From positions 10,747,497 through 10,811,496 of the forward strand of contig NC_134542.1 of the NCBI RefSeq assembly GCF_050624435.1: a DNA stretch of 64,000 nucleotides, read 5' to 3'. The notes under the pieces are model-generated. The model ran no database searches. It was not told where the DNA came from and was given only the letters and a program-made list of their open reading frames with translations. Positions within the stretch are counted from its first letter, which is position 1. Each line of letters starts with the position of its first letter. Shown here piece after piece: positions 1 to 11,744 of the stretch. Source of the DNA: Tenrec ecaudatus. Its lineage: Eukaryota; Chordata; Mammalia; Afrosoricida; Tenrecidae. The translations under genes were made by a program, and so were the position numbers.

Positions 1-283
1 TTTCTAGAAGGAATTCCATATCCAGAAGGCATCCCAGCCCCGTCCAACTCAAATTCCTAAGCCCCATCCTAGCTAAGGCCCTCTACAGGCTCATGTAGCT
101 GCAGATCAATGAAGGAGGAAGGTGAAGCAGGAAGATCACAGAGCAGTGGGTACAGTGTAACATGAACCCAAGGTCAATGGAAACATGGGAAAGTGACAAC
201 AGCATTCAGGGTTGTGCAGCCCAGATGGGGCTGCCTCTCTGGGTAGGCAGAGCGCCAAGCAAGCAGGAAGGTGAAGGAGCAGA

Positions 284-285
<2 letters not shown>

Positions 286-348
<63 letters not shown>
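286..348. repeat. (GA)n microsatellite
   Basis: About 60 bases of almost pure GA dinucleotide. The apparent reading frames of alternating Arg-Glu or Ser-Leu across it are repeat artefacts. Confidence 0.97.
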
Positions 349-350
<2 letters not shown>

Positions 351-915
351 CTCCATTTCTTTCTTAGGAAAAGGCCACCCCCCACGAAGGAGGCTTTATT
401 AGGCTGATTAAGAGGTTGAACTCTGCCCCTAGCCAGGAGTGTCTAGTTGACATAATATCTAACTACCAGAGATGGCTCCACAGAGGCAGCCCTGCCATTT
501 GCTAGCTGCTTCTGCCTGTAGCAGCCTTCATCGTTCTTGTTCATTCCTTTCCATAGCTATTTCTTGATCATCCATGTTAGTTCCTGTTAAACAGACAGAC
601 ATTGAGTTCTTACACCACTGCCAATATATTTATATCACCATTGCTAGTAAAATTAATTACTGATAATAATAAATACTACAATTTCAATATTGCACACTGT
701 ACTGCCTCATTGTCTATTCTGGTTATATTTTCTTACTGGTTTTCTAGAGTATGTAGTTTTCCCTCGCACCTATTGTTTTATTTATCTCAATTTGTCTGTC
801 ACTGTCGGCTATATTATTTGGCATCTAGATTTTCTTCTTTGATATTAATTGATTAAAAAATGTTTTTTTACTTCCTAAGCACCTAAATTCATTTCTCAGT
901 CAAATTGCAAAATGT
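349..915. other. No recognised feature
   Basis: AT-rich intergenic sequence with no coding signal and no repeat family that I recognise. Confidence 0.5.
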
Positions 916-1079
916 TTCCTAGAGAGAGGGGGGGGGGAATGAGGAGGTGATACTAAAGGCTCAAGTAGAAAAAGAAGGTTTCAAAAGGGAGATGGCAACC
1001 TATGCACAAAGGTGCTGGACACAGTGGACGGATGGGTTGCTATCAGAGCTGAAAGAGCCCCAACAAAATGTTTTTTTAA
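916..1079 (+). repeat. L1 3' end fragment
   Basis: A G-rich run, then AATGAGGAGGTGATACTAAAGG, and an ending in AAGAGCCCCAACAAAATG plus an A/T tail. The same end is seen at 35757-36072, 50200-51112 and 57840-57940 on the plus strand and, reversed, at 8586 and 60498. It is a 5'-truncated LINE tail. Confidence 0.75.
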
Positions 1080-1640
1080 ATGATTTTGTATTTTATGTAC
1101 AGTATGAATTGTGTCTGAAAAAGTTTAAAAGATGGATCAGTGCAAACGCCTCCCTGTAATTTCTCCGGAGTGTGGATCTCTGAAAGCAGGGACCAGCTTC
1201 ACTGGAAAAGAGAGTGAGACCTGCCTTTGCGAGGCAGCCAGACCTGCTGAGAGAGACAGGGCTGCTGGGGCGCTTGGCGGTGTCCACTGAGCATGTTGCT
1301 ACTTCCTCTCTCAGGTGACTTGATCCTTCAGTAAGAAGACTCTAGCCAGGAAGAGCTCACTCCCTCAATCTGAGGTGTTCCCACCCACTCCAGCCCAGCA
1401 TGTCCCCTTCCTGAGGCATGCCCACATGCCTGCCTCGGGAGGCCATTGCCATTAGGAGCATCCTTTTCCATGGCCCTGGCCCAAGGGATTTTTAGGGCAT
1501 ATGACTTAGAACAACAAACAAAACGGGTCATCTACTGGACCGAGTAAATATCCAAAAGGGAAAGATCAAGGATATTGTGAGATTCCTTCCTAACTACTGA
1601 GTCAGATAGCAACATGGAAAAGATCACGTGTCTTCCTTGT
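1080..1640. other. Upstream region of the SCYGR-like gene, nothing recognised
   Basis: No repeat or coding homology recognised. The segment immediately precedes the TATA box at 1658 and may hold upstream control sequences, but no specific site can be supported. Confidence 0.4.
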
Positions 1641-1657
1641 TCCCCCCTCAGAGCTGG

Positions 1658-1665
1658 TATATAAG
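1658..1665 (+). promoter_or_regulatory. TATA box of the SCYGR-like gene
   Basis: TATATAAG lies 98 bases before the start codon. The pyrimidine-rich leader between them has no upstream ATG. A strong TATA box with a short leader and a single exon is the usual layout of keratin-associated protein genes. Confidence 0.75.
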
Positions 1666-1755
1666 GGCCACACAATCCAAGGTGCATCAGACTTCTCCTC
1701 TCTCACCTCCTGCATCCTCTCTCCTCACCTCCTCTGAATCCTCTCGACTGACACC

Positions 1756-2112
1756 ATGGGTTGCTGTGGTTGTGGAAGCTGCGGTGGTGGCTGCGGTGGC
1801 TGTGGCGGCTGTGGTGGCGGCTGCGGTGGTGGCTGCGGTGGCTGTGGTGGTGGCTGTGGGGGCTGCGGTGGCGGCTGTGGCAGCTGCACCACCTGCAGGT
1901 GCTACCGTGTGGGCTGTTGCTCCAGCTGCTGCCCCTGCTGCTGCGGCTGCTGTGGGGGCTGCTGCAGCACCCCCGTGGTCTGCTGCCGCCGCCATACCTG
2001 CCGCTGTGTCCCCTGCTGCTGCAGCTCCTGTGGCTGTGGCTGCGGGAAGGGCTGCTGCCAGCAGAAGTGCTGCCAGCAGAAGTGCTGCTGCAAGAAGCAA
2101 TGCTGCTGCTGA
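1756..2112 (+). CDS. Small cysteine and glycine repeat-containing protein (SCYGR / KRTAP28-like)
   Basis: An intronless gene for 118 residues, of which 47 are Cys (40%) and 35 Gly (30%) by count. The start sits in a good context (ACACCATGG). Residues about 1-42 are short CGG and CGGG repeats. A central block follows with [12 protein letters not shown] and a Cys-rich core containing STPVVCC. The C-terminus has two CCQQK units and ends in KKQCCC. This layout matches the human SCYGR proteins, formerly KRTAP28. Proteins of this kind are thought to be hair-shaft matrix components cross-linked to keratin through disulfides. The human cluster is, as recalled, at 2q36.3 with SLC19A3, and SLC19A3 lies 14 kb downstream here, which supports the call. 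The family has many near-identical members, so I do not assign a member number. Longer frames across the same DNA on both strands (1628-2254 and 1687-2100) are shadows of the GC-rich repeats. Confidence 0.88.
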   Translation: MGCCGCGSCGGGCGGCGGCGGGCGGGCGGCGGGCGGCGGGCGSCTTCRCYRVGCCSSCCPCCCGCCGGCCSTPVVCCRRHTCRCVPCCCSSCGCGCGKGCCQQKCCQQKCCCKKQCCC

Positions 2113-2822
2113 GAGGGCAGCTACGGCCTGGGGTAAGAGACGCTGGGAGCTTTTCTCAGGCCATTTGGCTCATCACGTGTCTGCTTTCTCCCTGCCTTCC
2201 CCTCCTGGTGTCGCAGAGTTGATGATTTTGTTGCTCGTGTGTCTAACCCTCTGAAGTTGCAGTTGTTTCTGTCCCTGCAGGATGACAGCATGACTACATC
2301 ATGTTCTGTTTTCTATTAACTGCTGGAACTTGGCCTCTGGACGGCATGTTTTCTGTGATATCTCGGTCATCCTGACGTCATCTGAAGTAATACATGAAAG
2401 ACCATGATATATTATCGGTATTAGAGTTGAGAGTATAGCTATCCCATGTAAAGTTTTACTTAGAGGATGAACTTCACAATTATAAAAGGTATCTAGTATT
2501 CATTTTCCCAAGAAATTGCTCATAGTTATATTTTTGTTCTGTTATATTATACATTAACTAACTTCCTTTCTAGGTCTTTCTTAAATTTCATAAGGCCACG
2601 CTGTTGAAACAGGAAATATAAAAGTGGGATGAGTAATGTTATCATTGGATATGGCTGTCGATGACTGGAAACAAAATGTGAACGAAGTATTGAATCAAAT
2701 GTGATTTGCTTATTAATCCTTCACCCAATTTATAATCAAAAGTCTTCTTAAAAACAGGTTGAAAAACTTTTCAATTAAAAAATTCATGTTTAACTTTTTG
2801 GGGTGAAAGGGGGCCAACTCTT

Positions 2823-2838
2823 TAATAAAAACAATAAA
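2823..2838 (+). terminator. Candidate polyadenylation signal of the SCYGR-like gene
   Basis: Two AATAAA hexamers about 10 bases apart, followed by a T/G-rich stretch (CTGTCTTGTCTTGCGCC). They give a 3' UTR of roughly 720 bases. Nothing closer to the stop looks better. Confidence 0.5.
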
Positions 2839-2849
2839 ATCCCTAAAAA

Positions 2850-3230
2850 CTGTCTTGTCTTGCGCCTTGTTTCTTTGTTCTATAAGATGGGGGAGGTCAA
2901 CTTCCAGTAAAAACTAGCAGCCTAGACGGAAGAACGACAGACAGTCTCTATAACAAATACGGGAGAATATCGATAAGATGGAAAAACTGGGGAAAGAGTG
3001 GAAAGCTAAAAGCACTAAACTATCCTTGCAAAAACCAGCAGGTGATGAATTCCTGGGGCTGGGAGTTTGGAAGGAGTCGAGAGGGGTGAGATAGAGCCCA
3101 CTTCACCATACCTGGAGGCTTCTGTACTGGGACCTGGGCTGGGTCTAATTATCAAGGGCTCTGGAGGACATGGAGGAGTGATGGGCCTATCATTCACTTG
3201 GCGGAAGGGAGTGCCAGGGGGGCTCTGGAA
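2850..3230. other. No recognised feature
   Basis: Unique-looking sequence with no coding or repeat assignment. Confidence 0.4.
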
Positions 3231-3234
3231 TGTC

Positions 3235-3318
3235 TTCCTTCCTTCCTTCCTTCCTTCCTTCCTTCCTTCCTTCCTTCCTTCCTTCCTTCTGTCCTTCTTT
3301 CCTTCCTTTCTCTAAAAA
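3235..3318. repeat. (TTCC)n microsatellite
   Basis: About 55 bases of near-perfect TTCC tetranucleotide, then a degenerate pyrimidine tail. Confidence 0.97.
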
Positions 3319-3489
3319 AGAAATAAATCGACCTATGAAATAGGACAATGGGGCAGGATTTCGACTCCCACACTCTGAGAACTGCCATCACCAATAGCCC
3401 TAGACTGCCAGATAAGGCATTTTGTTGTTTTTGTTGTTGTTATTTGTCCCTTTGCAGGCACCAGAGGGACAACCCTCTGGCCCTAAGAT

Positions 3490-5600
3490 AGTTACCTAAC
3501 AATTCAACAATGTAGTAGGGTATGAGATGACACACAAAAAGTAATCAGATTCCTGAATACTTACAAAGAAAGCACTGAATAGGAAGTCAAGAAAGCAATA
3601 CCATTTACTATAACCACCCCAAAGATGAAATACTTAGTAATTAACCTAAGCAGAAAAACAGAATGCTTGTACAAATAAAAACTACAAAACACTACAATAA
3701 GAAAACAAGAGAACTACATAAATGGAAAAAGATACAATGTTCATGGATAGGTAGATTTACCTTGTGAAAATGCCAATACTATCCAAATCAATCTTTAAAT
3801 AAAAAGCAATGCTGACCGAGCTCTCTGCATCTTTACTCAAAGAGATGGAAACATTAATCACCTACTTTGTGGGGAAAGGAAAGAGACACAGGCTATGCAA
3901 AGCATTCCTAAAGAAAACAAAATAGGATACTTCTCACTTCTCAATCTCAAAATCTGCACAGTAATTGTAGTCAAAATTGCTAGTACCAGTACAATGATAG
4001 AAATATCAATGATAGGTACATAGAGCAGTAGAACACAGTAGAGAACACAGGATGATTCCATCCACCTACAGACAACTGATTTTTGACAAAGAGTTGAAAC
4101 ATATTAAATGGGGAAGAGAGAGTCTCTTCAACATCAAATGGTGCTGGCAAAACGGGATTCCCATTTTCTGAAGATTGCAGCAGCACCCACGCATCACTCT
4201 ATACACAAAAGTGGACTCAATAGGATGAGACCTAAATGTAAACCTAGAACTAAAACGATGATAAATGAAAAAATAGAGACACACTTAGGGGCTCTAAGGC
4301 ATGGCAGAAACACACAATAAAAATACACACCACCGAAGACAAAATAGATACTGAGCCCTCTCAGAAATAAGACACTAAAGTACATCAAATATTTCTCCTT
4401 AAGAGTCCAAAGAAACCACACAGAGGGTGAAAAGATTTTTGGCAATGAATAATGTATCAGACAGGGACAAATCTCTAAACGTTATAGAAAACTGTAATAC
4501 TTCAACAAGAAAAAGATGAATCACCAAATGAAAAAAAATGGGCAGAGAACATGAACAGTAAGCTTGCCGAAGAAGCCATTCAAGCAAACAAACAAAACTC
4601 AATGCTTTCCAATCAGTTCTGATTCATAGCCACCTTGTAGGACAGGGTAGAAATTCCCCCCTGAGTTTCCAAGACTGTAACCCTTTAAGGAAGTAGAAAG
4701 GCTCATCTTTCTCCCTGGCAGCTGGTTAGTGCTTTTGAACTGCTGACGTTGGAGTCAGCAGCCCAACATCTAACCACCAGTGGTCCTCAAAGAAGACATC
4801 TCAGCAGCCAACAAACATAGGTAGAAATGCTCCTATTCACTAACCATTTGATAGATGCAATTAAAAACAATAGTGAGATACCACCGCACCCTGGCATTGA
4901 TGTCAAAGTTTAAAAAAGTTTGAAAACATCAAATGCTAGCGTAGGATGTGGGGACTTTGAAACCCTCATATGCTGCTGGTGGCACTGTAAACCATACAAC
5001 CTTTGTGGAAAGAGGTGTGACATTTCCTCAAATGATTGGGAATATAAACGTCATATGACTCTACAATCATGCTATTTGGGATTTACCCTACAGAAATAAG
5101 CAACAAAGCACAGCAAAAATATACACAAACAAGTTCATCACAGTGCTATGTACAATCAGTGAAGCATGGATAAACACCCTCTGGCATATGCACACAGTGA
5201 AAGAGTGTGAATCGCTGAAAAATAAGGAGGAAACTGGAACATCTTATGCTATAGATGGACTAGGAGTACAATACGCTGAGTGAAGCTAATCAATCACAAA
5301 TATTACATGAGACCACTCATATGGGGGAAAAATAAGAAAAGGTTTCATACCATAAGAAATAGACTTCAGTGGCTACCAGGGCTAGAAGGTAAGAGAAAGG
5401 AGGAATTAATAGGTTAGAGGGGAGTTAGGCGTTAACTTGGGTGAAGGGGGAGACAATATCCTAAAAGGAGAGAGAAAAGTGGTGGTGGGGTTGGGGCAAA
5501 TCGAGAGGAAGGCAGGTAAGTTGGTTCAGCTGTGGAAGGCAAAATGGAATAAGCGGAGAAGTAACACCCAACCACATTCACAATAAAGGTAAATTTAATG
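3490..5600 (+). mobile_element. Old L1 LINE, 3' part of ORF2 and 3' UTR
   Basis: Adenine-rich plus-strand sequence follows the order of the 3' third of mammalian L1 ORF2. Landmarks are the GACAACTGATTTTTGACAAAG segment near 4070, the TCAAATGGTGCTGGCAAAAC segment near 4133, the GATGTGGGGACTTTGAAACCC stretch near 4946, the AATAAGCAACAAAGCACAG region near 5095 and the CAGTGGCTACCAGGGCTAG 3' UTR near 5368. Many stops and frameshifts show an old, dead copy. A minus-strand AfroSINE interrupts it. Confidence 0.8.
4596..4792 (-). repeat. AfroSINE
   Basis: Near-complete minus copy inserted inside the L1. It reads from an ACTCAATG-like tail to a GGTGGTTAGATGTTGGGC-like head on the complement. Confidence 0.85.
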
Positions 5601-6180
5601 AATGAAGAGGGAAGTCAACCATTAGAACAGAAGACAACGCATGGTACTTCAATAGATGGAGATGGGCTTCAATGAGTGGGTGACTGGCCCCGTGCATTGC
5701 TCTAATGAGTTTGACAATTCTCTGCAGCTTACACACTTGGATTGTGGAAGGACGCAGTCCACAGTTGGAGCGCTGGCTCCATTTGGGGCCTCGGCATCAG
5801 TTCACAAGCCATTCTGGTTTTCTGTGTTTCTTCCCCAAAAATTCTAAATATGAACACACCTATGCTGCCATGCTTGCACAGTTTATCCTCAGCACGAGTA
5901 CAATAACTAATACAATAAAAAGGTGCTCACAAAAGACTAACTTACAACAGATCAAGTCCAAACTTACTCACAAGCAAATTCAGAAACATAATAGTCCTAT
6001 TAATGGTTTCTGATATTTAATCTTTATAGGAGCACACAGCCTCAACTTTCCCCTGAGGAATGGCTGGTAAATCTGAACCATTGTCCTTGGGTTAGCAATT
6101 TGATGCTTATCCAACAGTGACACTTGGGCTCCGTACAACAAACAAGGCTTTTAGATAAAGGAAATTTCCTGCTTCTTTCC
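5601..6180. other. No recognised feature
   Basis: Sequence after the L1 3' UTR without an assignable repeat. Short frames here show no family resemblance. Confidence 0.4.
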
Positions 6181-6185
6181 GGGCG

Positions 6186-6362
6186 AGCACGGGTGGCGCA
6201 GTGGATTATTCAGGAGGCTGTTAGCAATAAGGGCAGCAGTTTGAAACCACCAGCAGCTCCACAGAGAAAAGTAAAGTTTCTACTCCCATAAACAGCTACA
6301 ATCTCGGAAACCCACCGGGGCAGTCTGCTCTGAGTCAGCATTAATTCAAAGGTAGTTTGCTT
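6186..6362 (+). repeat. AfroSINE
   Basis: Plus copy from ACGGGTGGCGCAGTGGATTA to a worn TTAATTCAAAGGTAGTTTG tail, about 175 bases. The AfroSINE consensus seen across this window is a tRNA-like head with A and B boxes, a middle with GAGAAAGATGAGGCTTTCTACTCC and AGAAACCCACAGGGGCAGTTCTA, and a tail CTATGAGTCAGCATCGACTC then GATGGCAGTGAGTTTGG. Confidence 0.85.
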
Positions 6363-7029
6363 TGCCAGTGATTACCTAAAAAACAATCATCGTAAGTCAA
6401 CAGCTTCTGGCAATCGTAGGGAAAGGTGAGAGGCCTATCACATTTCAATCTTCAGGGTGGATTACAAGTCAAAGAAAGTAAAACAAAAATCCTCACAAGA
6501 GGACCAGTAGCCGCGTGGAGAAGGTCCAGCATTTCATTTTGCATGGATGTACCATCAGTGCTCATGGAAGCAGCTGTCAATAAATGACACTGGGAATTGC
6601 AGTGTGAAAAGCTGACATGAAAGAGATCCTTAACGTGCTATATAGCTAACAAATTCCCTTTGAAGATTAAGTAAGGTGTATCGGCCCAAGCTGAGGTATT
6701 TAGGCCTGTGACAGCCGGATAAATGAATAAGCAAAACCAATGAAGAATTGATAACATTTCAATTAGAGTGTTGCTGAAGATAACTGAGTACACCTCAACG
6801 TATCAGAACAAGTCTGTTGGAAGAATTTCAGCCACAATACTGAATATAAGTCTGGATTGTCTCCTGTCTCTGTATAGATTATCAGAGGGAACGGGACCTG
6901 GAGGGCACATGCTTGATAAAGCAGAGGATCCGTTAAAAAAACAAAACAACAACAACAACAAAACACTGTAAAAAGGAAGATCCTTCTGGAGATGGATTGA
7001 CAAATAGGCTGCAACAGTGAGTTTGGCCA

Positions 7030-7138
7030 CAGCAGGGACTATGGAGATGAGGTAGGAAGCAGGGAGTGTTGTGTTCTGTGGCAGCCACGTCGAGTCGCTA
7101 GGAGTCAGAACCCACTAGAAACCATACAACAACACAAC
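7030..7138 (+). repeat. RTE (BovB-like) 3' end fragment
   Basis: The worn sequence around GTGTTGTGTTCTGTGGCAGC leads to AGGAGTCAGAACCCACTAG and a CAACAACACAAC tail. This is the 3' terminus shared by the other RTE copies in the window. Confidence 0.65.
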
Positions 7139-7261
7139 GTTCTCATGTTTCCTATAGACTTTTTCATGTTCTTTGAACCCAGGAAGACATTGTTCTGAAG
7201 ACACGTCCATCTGATTCCCACGTGTTTTCTCTGCGGCTTATGGCAGATAGAGTCTCTTTTC

Positions 7262-7433
7262 TTTCCTGTGATGGCCCTGATAGGAGTCGGCGACTCATAA
7301 GAAGGCCAACAGTTTCAACCACCAGCCACTCCCATGGAGATTTGCTGTCTTGGAAACCCACAGAGGCAGTTCTCTCTGTCTGCTGTGGTCACTATGAGTC
7401 AGCATCAACTCGATGGCAGTGAGTTTGTAGCTT
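7262..7433 (+). repeat. AfroSINE
   Basis: Plus copy, head worn, tail well kept (CAACTCGATGGCAGTGAGTTTG). Confidence 0.85.
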
Positions 7434-7684
7434 TGTGGTAATTTTATCCTAACGCCACAATAAGGATAGAAATGTGGGTGGAAATCACTCAATCATCTGG
7501 TCATGGGCATCATGGAAGGCCCTTCTTGTTCTTTCTTACAGGTCGTCCCTGGATCTTAGTCTGCAACGGAATTCTCGCTTTAGGGTTTGCAAAGCCCCAT
7601 CATGATGTGCCACCCCTTTACTGCTCCCAGCCCCCACCCCCACTGCAGTTCTTTTTCACTCTCATTTATTCAGCAAACATGTGA

Positions 7685-7868
7685 CTTGGTGGCACTATGG
7701 AATGGCAATTGGGTTGTTAACTACAAGGTTATCAGTGCAACGCGACTAGCCACTCCTCTGGAGAAAGGTGAGCCTATGTGCGCCCATGAAGATCTTCAGC
7801 CTGGGAAATTCTATACGGAATCGCTATGCATCAGAATCAACTTGACGGCAATGGGTTGGGCTTGGTTT
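7685..7868 (+). repeat. AfroSINE
   Basis: Plus copy of near full length with an intact head-to-tail order. The box B region is altered to CAGTGCAACGCGACTAGCC. Confidence 0.85.
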
Positions 7869-8287
7869 GGATACCTGATTACACCATCTGTATCTGCATA
7901 TTCAAGTCGATTTTTAAGTATGTCATTAAGTATCAACCAGGAGATCCTGATTGCTTTTATTCACTAAACTGTCCACGTGGGTATTTTTGCATGCCACAGT
8001 GTTTGTCACATGGTAGCCCAGCCACATAGACAAACTGACCTTCTTCCTGGGAGATGCCTCTCCGCTCTCTAGAGCACCACCCTGGCCAGGGCTCTTGTTC
8101 TTGCCCCTGCGGCACACGCCACCGATTCTTTCTCCACTCAAGAGCTCATGGGCAACCAATTGCTTTTGGTTCAGTGACTCTGGGTATCCCTTCCATTGTC
8201 TTTGAATGCATCCTTCAATGTTTCGGAAGGGAGGAGCGGAGGAGACTGGGCTTGTTTATCTTGTTTATCTTTCTATTCCCATCAACA

Positions 8288-8375
8288 GTTAAGAGGCTCA
8301 AACTCACAGGGACAGTTCTATCCTGTCCATGGGGCTGTTATGAGCTGGCATCGGCTTCTTGGCAGTGAGTTTGTT
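8288..8375 (+). repeat. AfroSINE 3' half
   Basis: Only the part from ACTCACAGGGACAGTTCTATC to GGCAGTGAGTTTG is present. Confidence 0.7.
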
Positions 8376-8387
8376 TGGGGGGGGTGT

Positions 8388-8525
8388 CAATATTTTGCCC
8401 ATAGAATCCTTCAATATTTCCTCTCAAAACTTGGGTTTTTCTGTTTTGCTTTGTTTCAATTCTTTCAGCTTGAGCTACACCAACATGAATGTGATGCTTG
8501 CTCCCTTCCGTTTTCCAGCTCCTGA
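8388..8525 (-). repeat. RTE fragment, linker region
   Basis: Shares CATAGAATCCTTCAA and TTCTTTCAGCTTGAG with the minus-strand RTE block at 40205-40290, so it is the same part of the element. Confidence 0.6.
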
Positions 8526-8585
8526 TATTTGTGCACATTTCATGATAACATGTTACTCCAACTTCTCAAGCCATCCTTGGAAACT

Positions 8586-10590
8586 GTCTAACTCTTTTTT
8601 TGAACATTTTATTAGAGATTCATACAACTCTTATTACAGTCCATACATATACATGCATCAATTGTATAAAGCACATCTGTACATTCTTTGCCCTAATCAT
8701 TTTCACAGCATTTGCTCTCCACTTAAGCCCTTTGCATCAGGTCCTCTTTTTTCCCCTCCCTCCCCACTCCTCACCCCCTCATGAGCCCTTGATAATTTAT
8801 AAATTATTATTTTGTCATATCTTGCCCTATCTGGCGTCTCCCTTCACCCCTTTTCTGTTGTCCGTCCCCCAGGGAGGAGGTCACATGTAGATCCTTGTAA
8901 TTGGTACCCCCTTTCCAACCCACTCACCCTCTAACCGCTAACCTCCCTTACACCCCTGGTCCTGAAGGCATAACCCACCCTGAATTCCCTGTGCCTCCAG
9001 CTCCTATGTGCACCAGTGTACAACCTCTGCTCTATCCAGACTTGCCAGGTAGAATTCAGATCATGGTAGTGGGGGGAGAGGAGGGGGAGCATTTAGGAAC
9101 TGGAGGAAAGCTGTATTCTTCATCGGTGCTACTTCGCACCCTGACTGACTCATCTCCTCCTCTAGACCCCTCTGTGAGGGGATCTCCAGTGGCTGACAAA
9201 TGGGCTATGGGTCGCCACTCTGCACTTCCCCATTCATTCACTATGGTAAGATTTTTTTTTTTTTGATGATGCCTTATACCTGATCCCTTCAACACCTCAT
9301 GGCTGCACAGGCTGGTGTGCTTCTACCATGTGGGCTTCGTTGCTTCTGAGCTAGATGGCCGCCTGTTCACCTTCAAGCCTTTAAGGCCCCAGACACTATC
9401 TCTTTTGATAGCCAGGCACCATCAGCTTTCTTCGCCACATTTGCTTATGCACCCGTTTGTCCTCAGCGATCGTATCATGCAGGTGTGCACCCAATGATAT
9501 GATTTTTGTTCTTTGATGCCTAATAATTGATCCCTTTGGAACCACGTGATCACACAGGCTGGTGTGTTCTTCCATGTGGGCTTTGTTGCTTCTGAGCTAG
9601 ATGGCCGCTTGTTTATCTTCAAGCCTTTAAGACCCCAGATGCTATCTCTTTTGATAGCCGGGCACCATCAGCTTTCTTCACCATATTTGCTTGTTCACCC
9701 GCTTTGGCTTCAGTGGTTGTGTCGGGAGGGTGAGCATCATAGAATGCCAATTTAATAGAAGAAAGTATTCATGCATTGAGGGAGTGCTTGAGTAGAGGCC
9801 CAAGGTCCTTCCGCCACCTTAATACTAAATCTATAAATATAGGCACATAGATCTATTACCCGATCCTCATATATACATTTGCATATACATGTCTTTGTCT
9901 AGACCTCAATAAATGCCCTTTGCCTCCTAGCTCTTTCCTCTATTTCCCTTGACTTTCCTCCTGCCCCACTATCATGCTCCGTCCCCACCTGGGTTACAGC
10001 TATACCTCTTCGTTACGTTACCTTATCCTTGATCATGCCCTACCAGGCCCCCCACACCCTACTCACCACCAATTTGGATCCCATGTTGTTCCCTTGTCCC
10101 TGAGTTTGTTAACACCACTTCCTTACCCTCCACCTCCCCCTATCACAAGTCCCCCCAGAACTGTCGGTCCCGTTGTTTTTCCTCCAGATAGTTCATCCAG
10201 CCTATCTTATTTAGACAGACCTGTGGAGATAATAACATGCACAAAAACAAGACAGAGGAAAACAAAGCAACAGTATATAACAAAACAACAACAACAAACC
10301 ACTGGCAAAGAACAAAACAAAACACATTAAGAAAGAAAAGCTTGTAGTTAGTTCAAGGATCGTTTGTTGGCCTTTAGGAGTGTTTTCCAGTCCAGTCTGT
10401 TGGGGCACCACGCCCTGGCCCCAAAGTCCACTTTCAGCATTCCCTGGGGATCTTGCCGCTCCATTCCCTTGCTGTTCCGCTGACTCCCCCAGTGATTTGC
10501 CTCGGTGTGGTGGGATCAGGTCAGGCGCAATTCCTACACTGTGTCTCCGGTGCTGTCCCCTGTAGCACCACGGGTCAGTGAGGGCTGTTT
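8586..10590 (-). mobile_element. L1 LINE 3' UTR, about 2 kb
   Basis: Reads as the reverse complement of the long noncoding 3' end shared by the LINE tails in this window. It starts with the reversed tail (ATTTTATTAGAGATTCATAC) and passes the landmark GGGAGGAGGTCACATGTAG at about 8873. It then contains a 246-base tandem duplication (9253-9745) and ends in GC-rich sequence near TGTCTCCGGTGCTGTCC. No ORF2 homology was found. The tail and the target-site duplications of the copies at 35757 and 60498 support L1-style insertion. Confidence 0.7.
9253..9745. repeat. Tandem duplication, period 246 bases, inside the L1 3' UTR
   Basis: Two successive copies share blocks such as TTGCTTCTGAGCTAGATGG (at about 9340 and 9586) and ATCTCTTTTGATAGCC. 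The offset measured on the shared AGATGGCC is 246. Short parallel reading frames in both units are by-products of this similarity. Confidence 0.85.
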
Positions 10591-10914
10591 AACTCTTTTA
10601 CCTCATCGTTCCTCCTTTTCACTGTAGCAAGTTTCAGAGCCTCTTCTCACATCCATTTTGGTCAGTACTCATAGATTTTTCCAGGTACATCTTAGCAATT
10701 ATATCAGATTTGGGTCAAATGACAGAAGTTTGAGAATAGAAAATGCATGATATTACGGCACCGGCTCAAGATTCCTTGGAAGATTTCAAATGAAGCTTCA
10801 ATTCAGCTAACCAGCAACTGCTGGCCGTTAGAAAGGAAGTAGTTTTTAACCTTCCAGGAAGATTTCCCATTTCTACCAACAGGAGTAAGTAAACACACAT
10901 GCAAGTAGCAAGCC
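10591..10914. other. No recognised feature
   Basis: Short intergenic stretch between the L1 3' UTR and a SINE, with nothing assignable. Confidence 0.35.
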
Positions 10915-11085
10915 CCTGCTGTGGAGTTGATAGGGACTCAGGACAGCCTAGAACTGCTCCCAGGGTTCCCATGGCTGTAGACCCTTGCAGCAGACTGCCA
11001 AGGCCTTCTGCTGTGGAATAATGGCTGGTTTGAACCTCCAACCTTTCAGTTAGCAGCCCAACACTTACCCCACAGCACAACTTTA
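10915..11085 (-). repeat. AfroSINE, variant
   Basis: Minus copy of the variant form with GCAGCAGACTGCCAAGGCC in the middle and GAACCTCCAACCTTTCAGTTAGCAGCC at the head. Confidence 0.75.
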
Positions 11086-11218
11086 GATCAACAAAAAGCG
11101 CTCCACTTGAACTCATATGAATTTGTAAATGCCTTTTTTTAGCAGAAACTCTTCTTCAGAAAAGTTATTACTTCAATAAAGGAATTGTTCCTATTAGAAG
11201 ATTCTCAAAACTCTAGGT

Positions 11219-11371
<153 letters not shown>

Positions 11372-11601
11372 GTGCGGTGATTTAAGCAATGGTACTCGCT
11401 TTCTTCTTTCTTTGTAGGCAGAATAGGGGCCCGAGCAACACCTTTCTTTAAGTTTTAGGGAAATGAAGGGATTTTAGAAAATGACGCCTGTATAAATAGA
11501 ACAAAGGATCGCCTGTGGGTTCAAGTCATCCTAGGTATGCATAGGGACGCTGGATATCACATTACCTTCCCTTGCTCCTCAAAGATGAAGACCGCAGTGG
11601 G

Positions 11602-11712
11602 TTACACCCTGGACCAGTAGCCACAAGATCAAGGGGTTCGAACCCACCAGCCACTATGCTGGAGAAAGACGAGGCTGTGGGATCCCCAAAAGTTTTCCAG
11701 CCTCAGAAACCC
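11602..11712 (+). repeat. AfroSINE, partial
   Basis: Plus fragment from a CCAGTAGCCACAAGATCAA-like head through CCAGCCTCAGAAACCCTAGG. The tail is missing. It ends close to the SLC19A3 promoter region. Confidence 0.75.
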
Positions 11713-11744
11713 TAGGAAATGAAAGAACTCGGTCCCCACGCCTT

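Noticed and set aside
1628..2254. A 208-residue Ala/Val-rich frame and a 137-residue antisense frame over the SCYGR-like gene
   Set aside because: Both are other-frame readings of the same GGC/TGC repeats. The TATA box, start context and family match support only the 118-residue frame.
9315..9755. Two similar short proteins (HVGFVASELDGRLF type) at 9315-9497 and 9546-9755
   Set aside because: They lie in the two units of the tandem duplication inside a LINE 3' UTR; the similarity comes from the DNA repeat.
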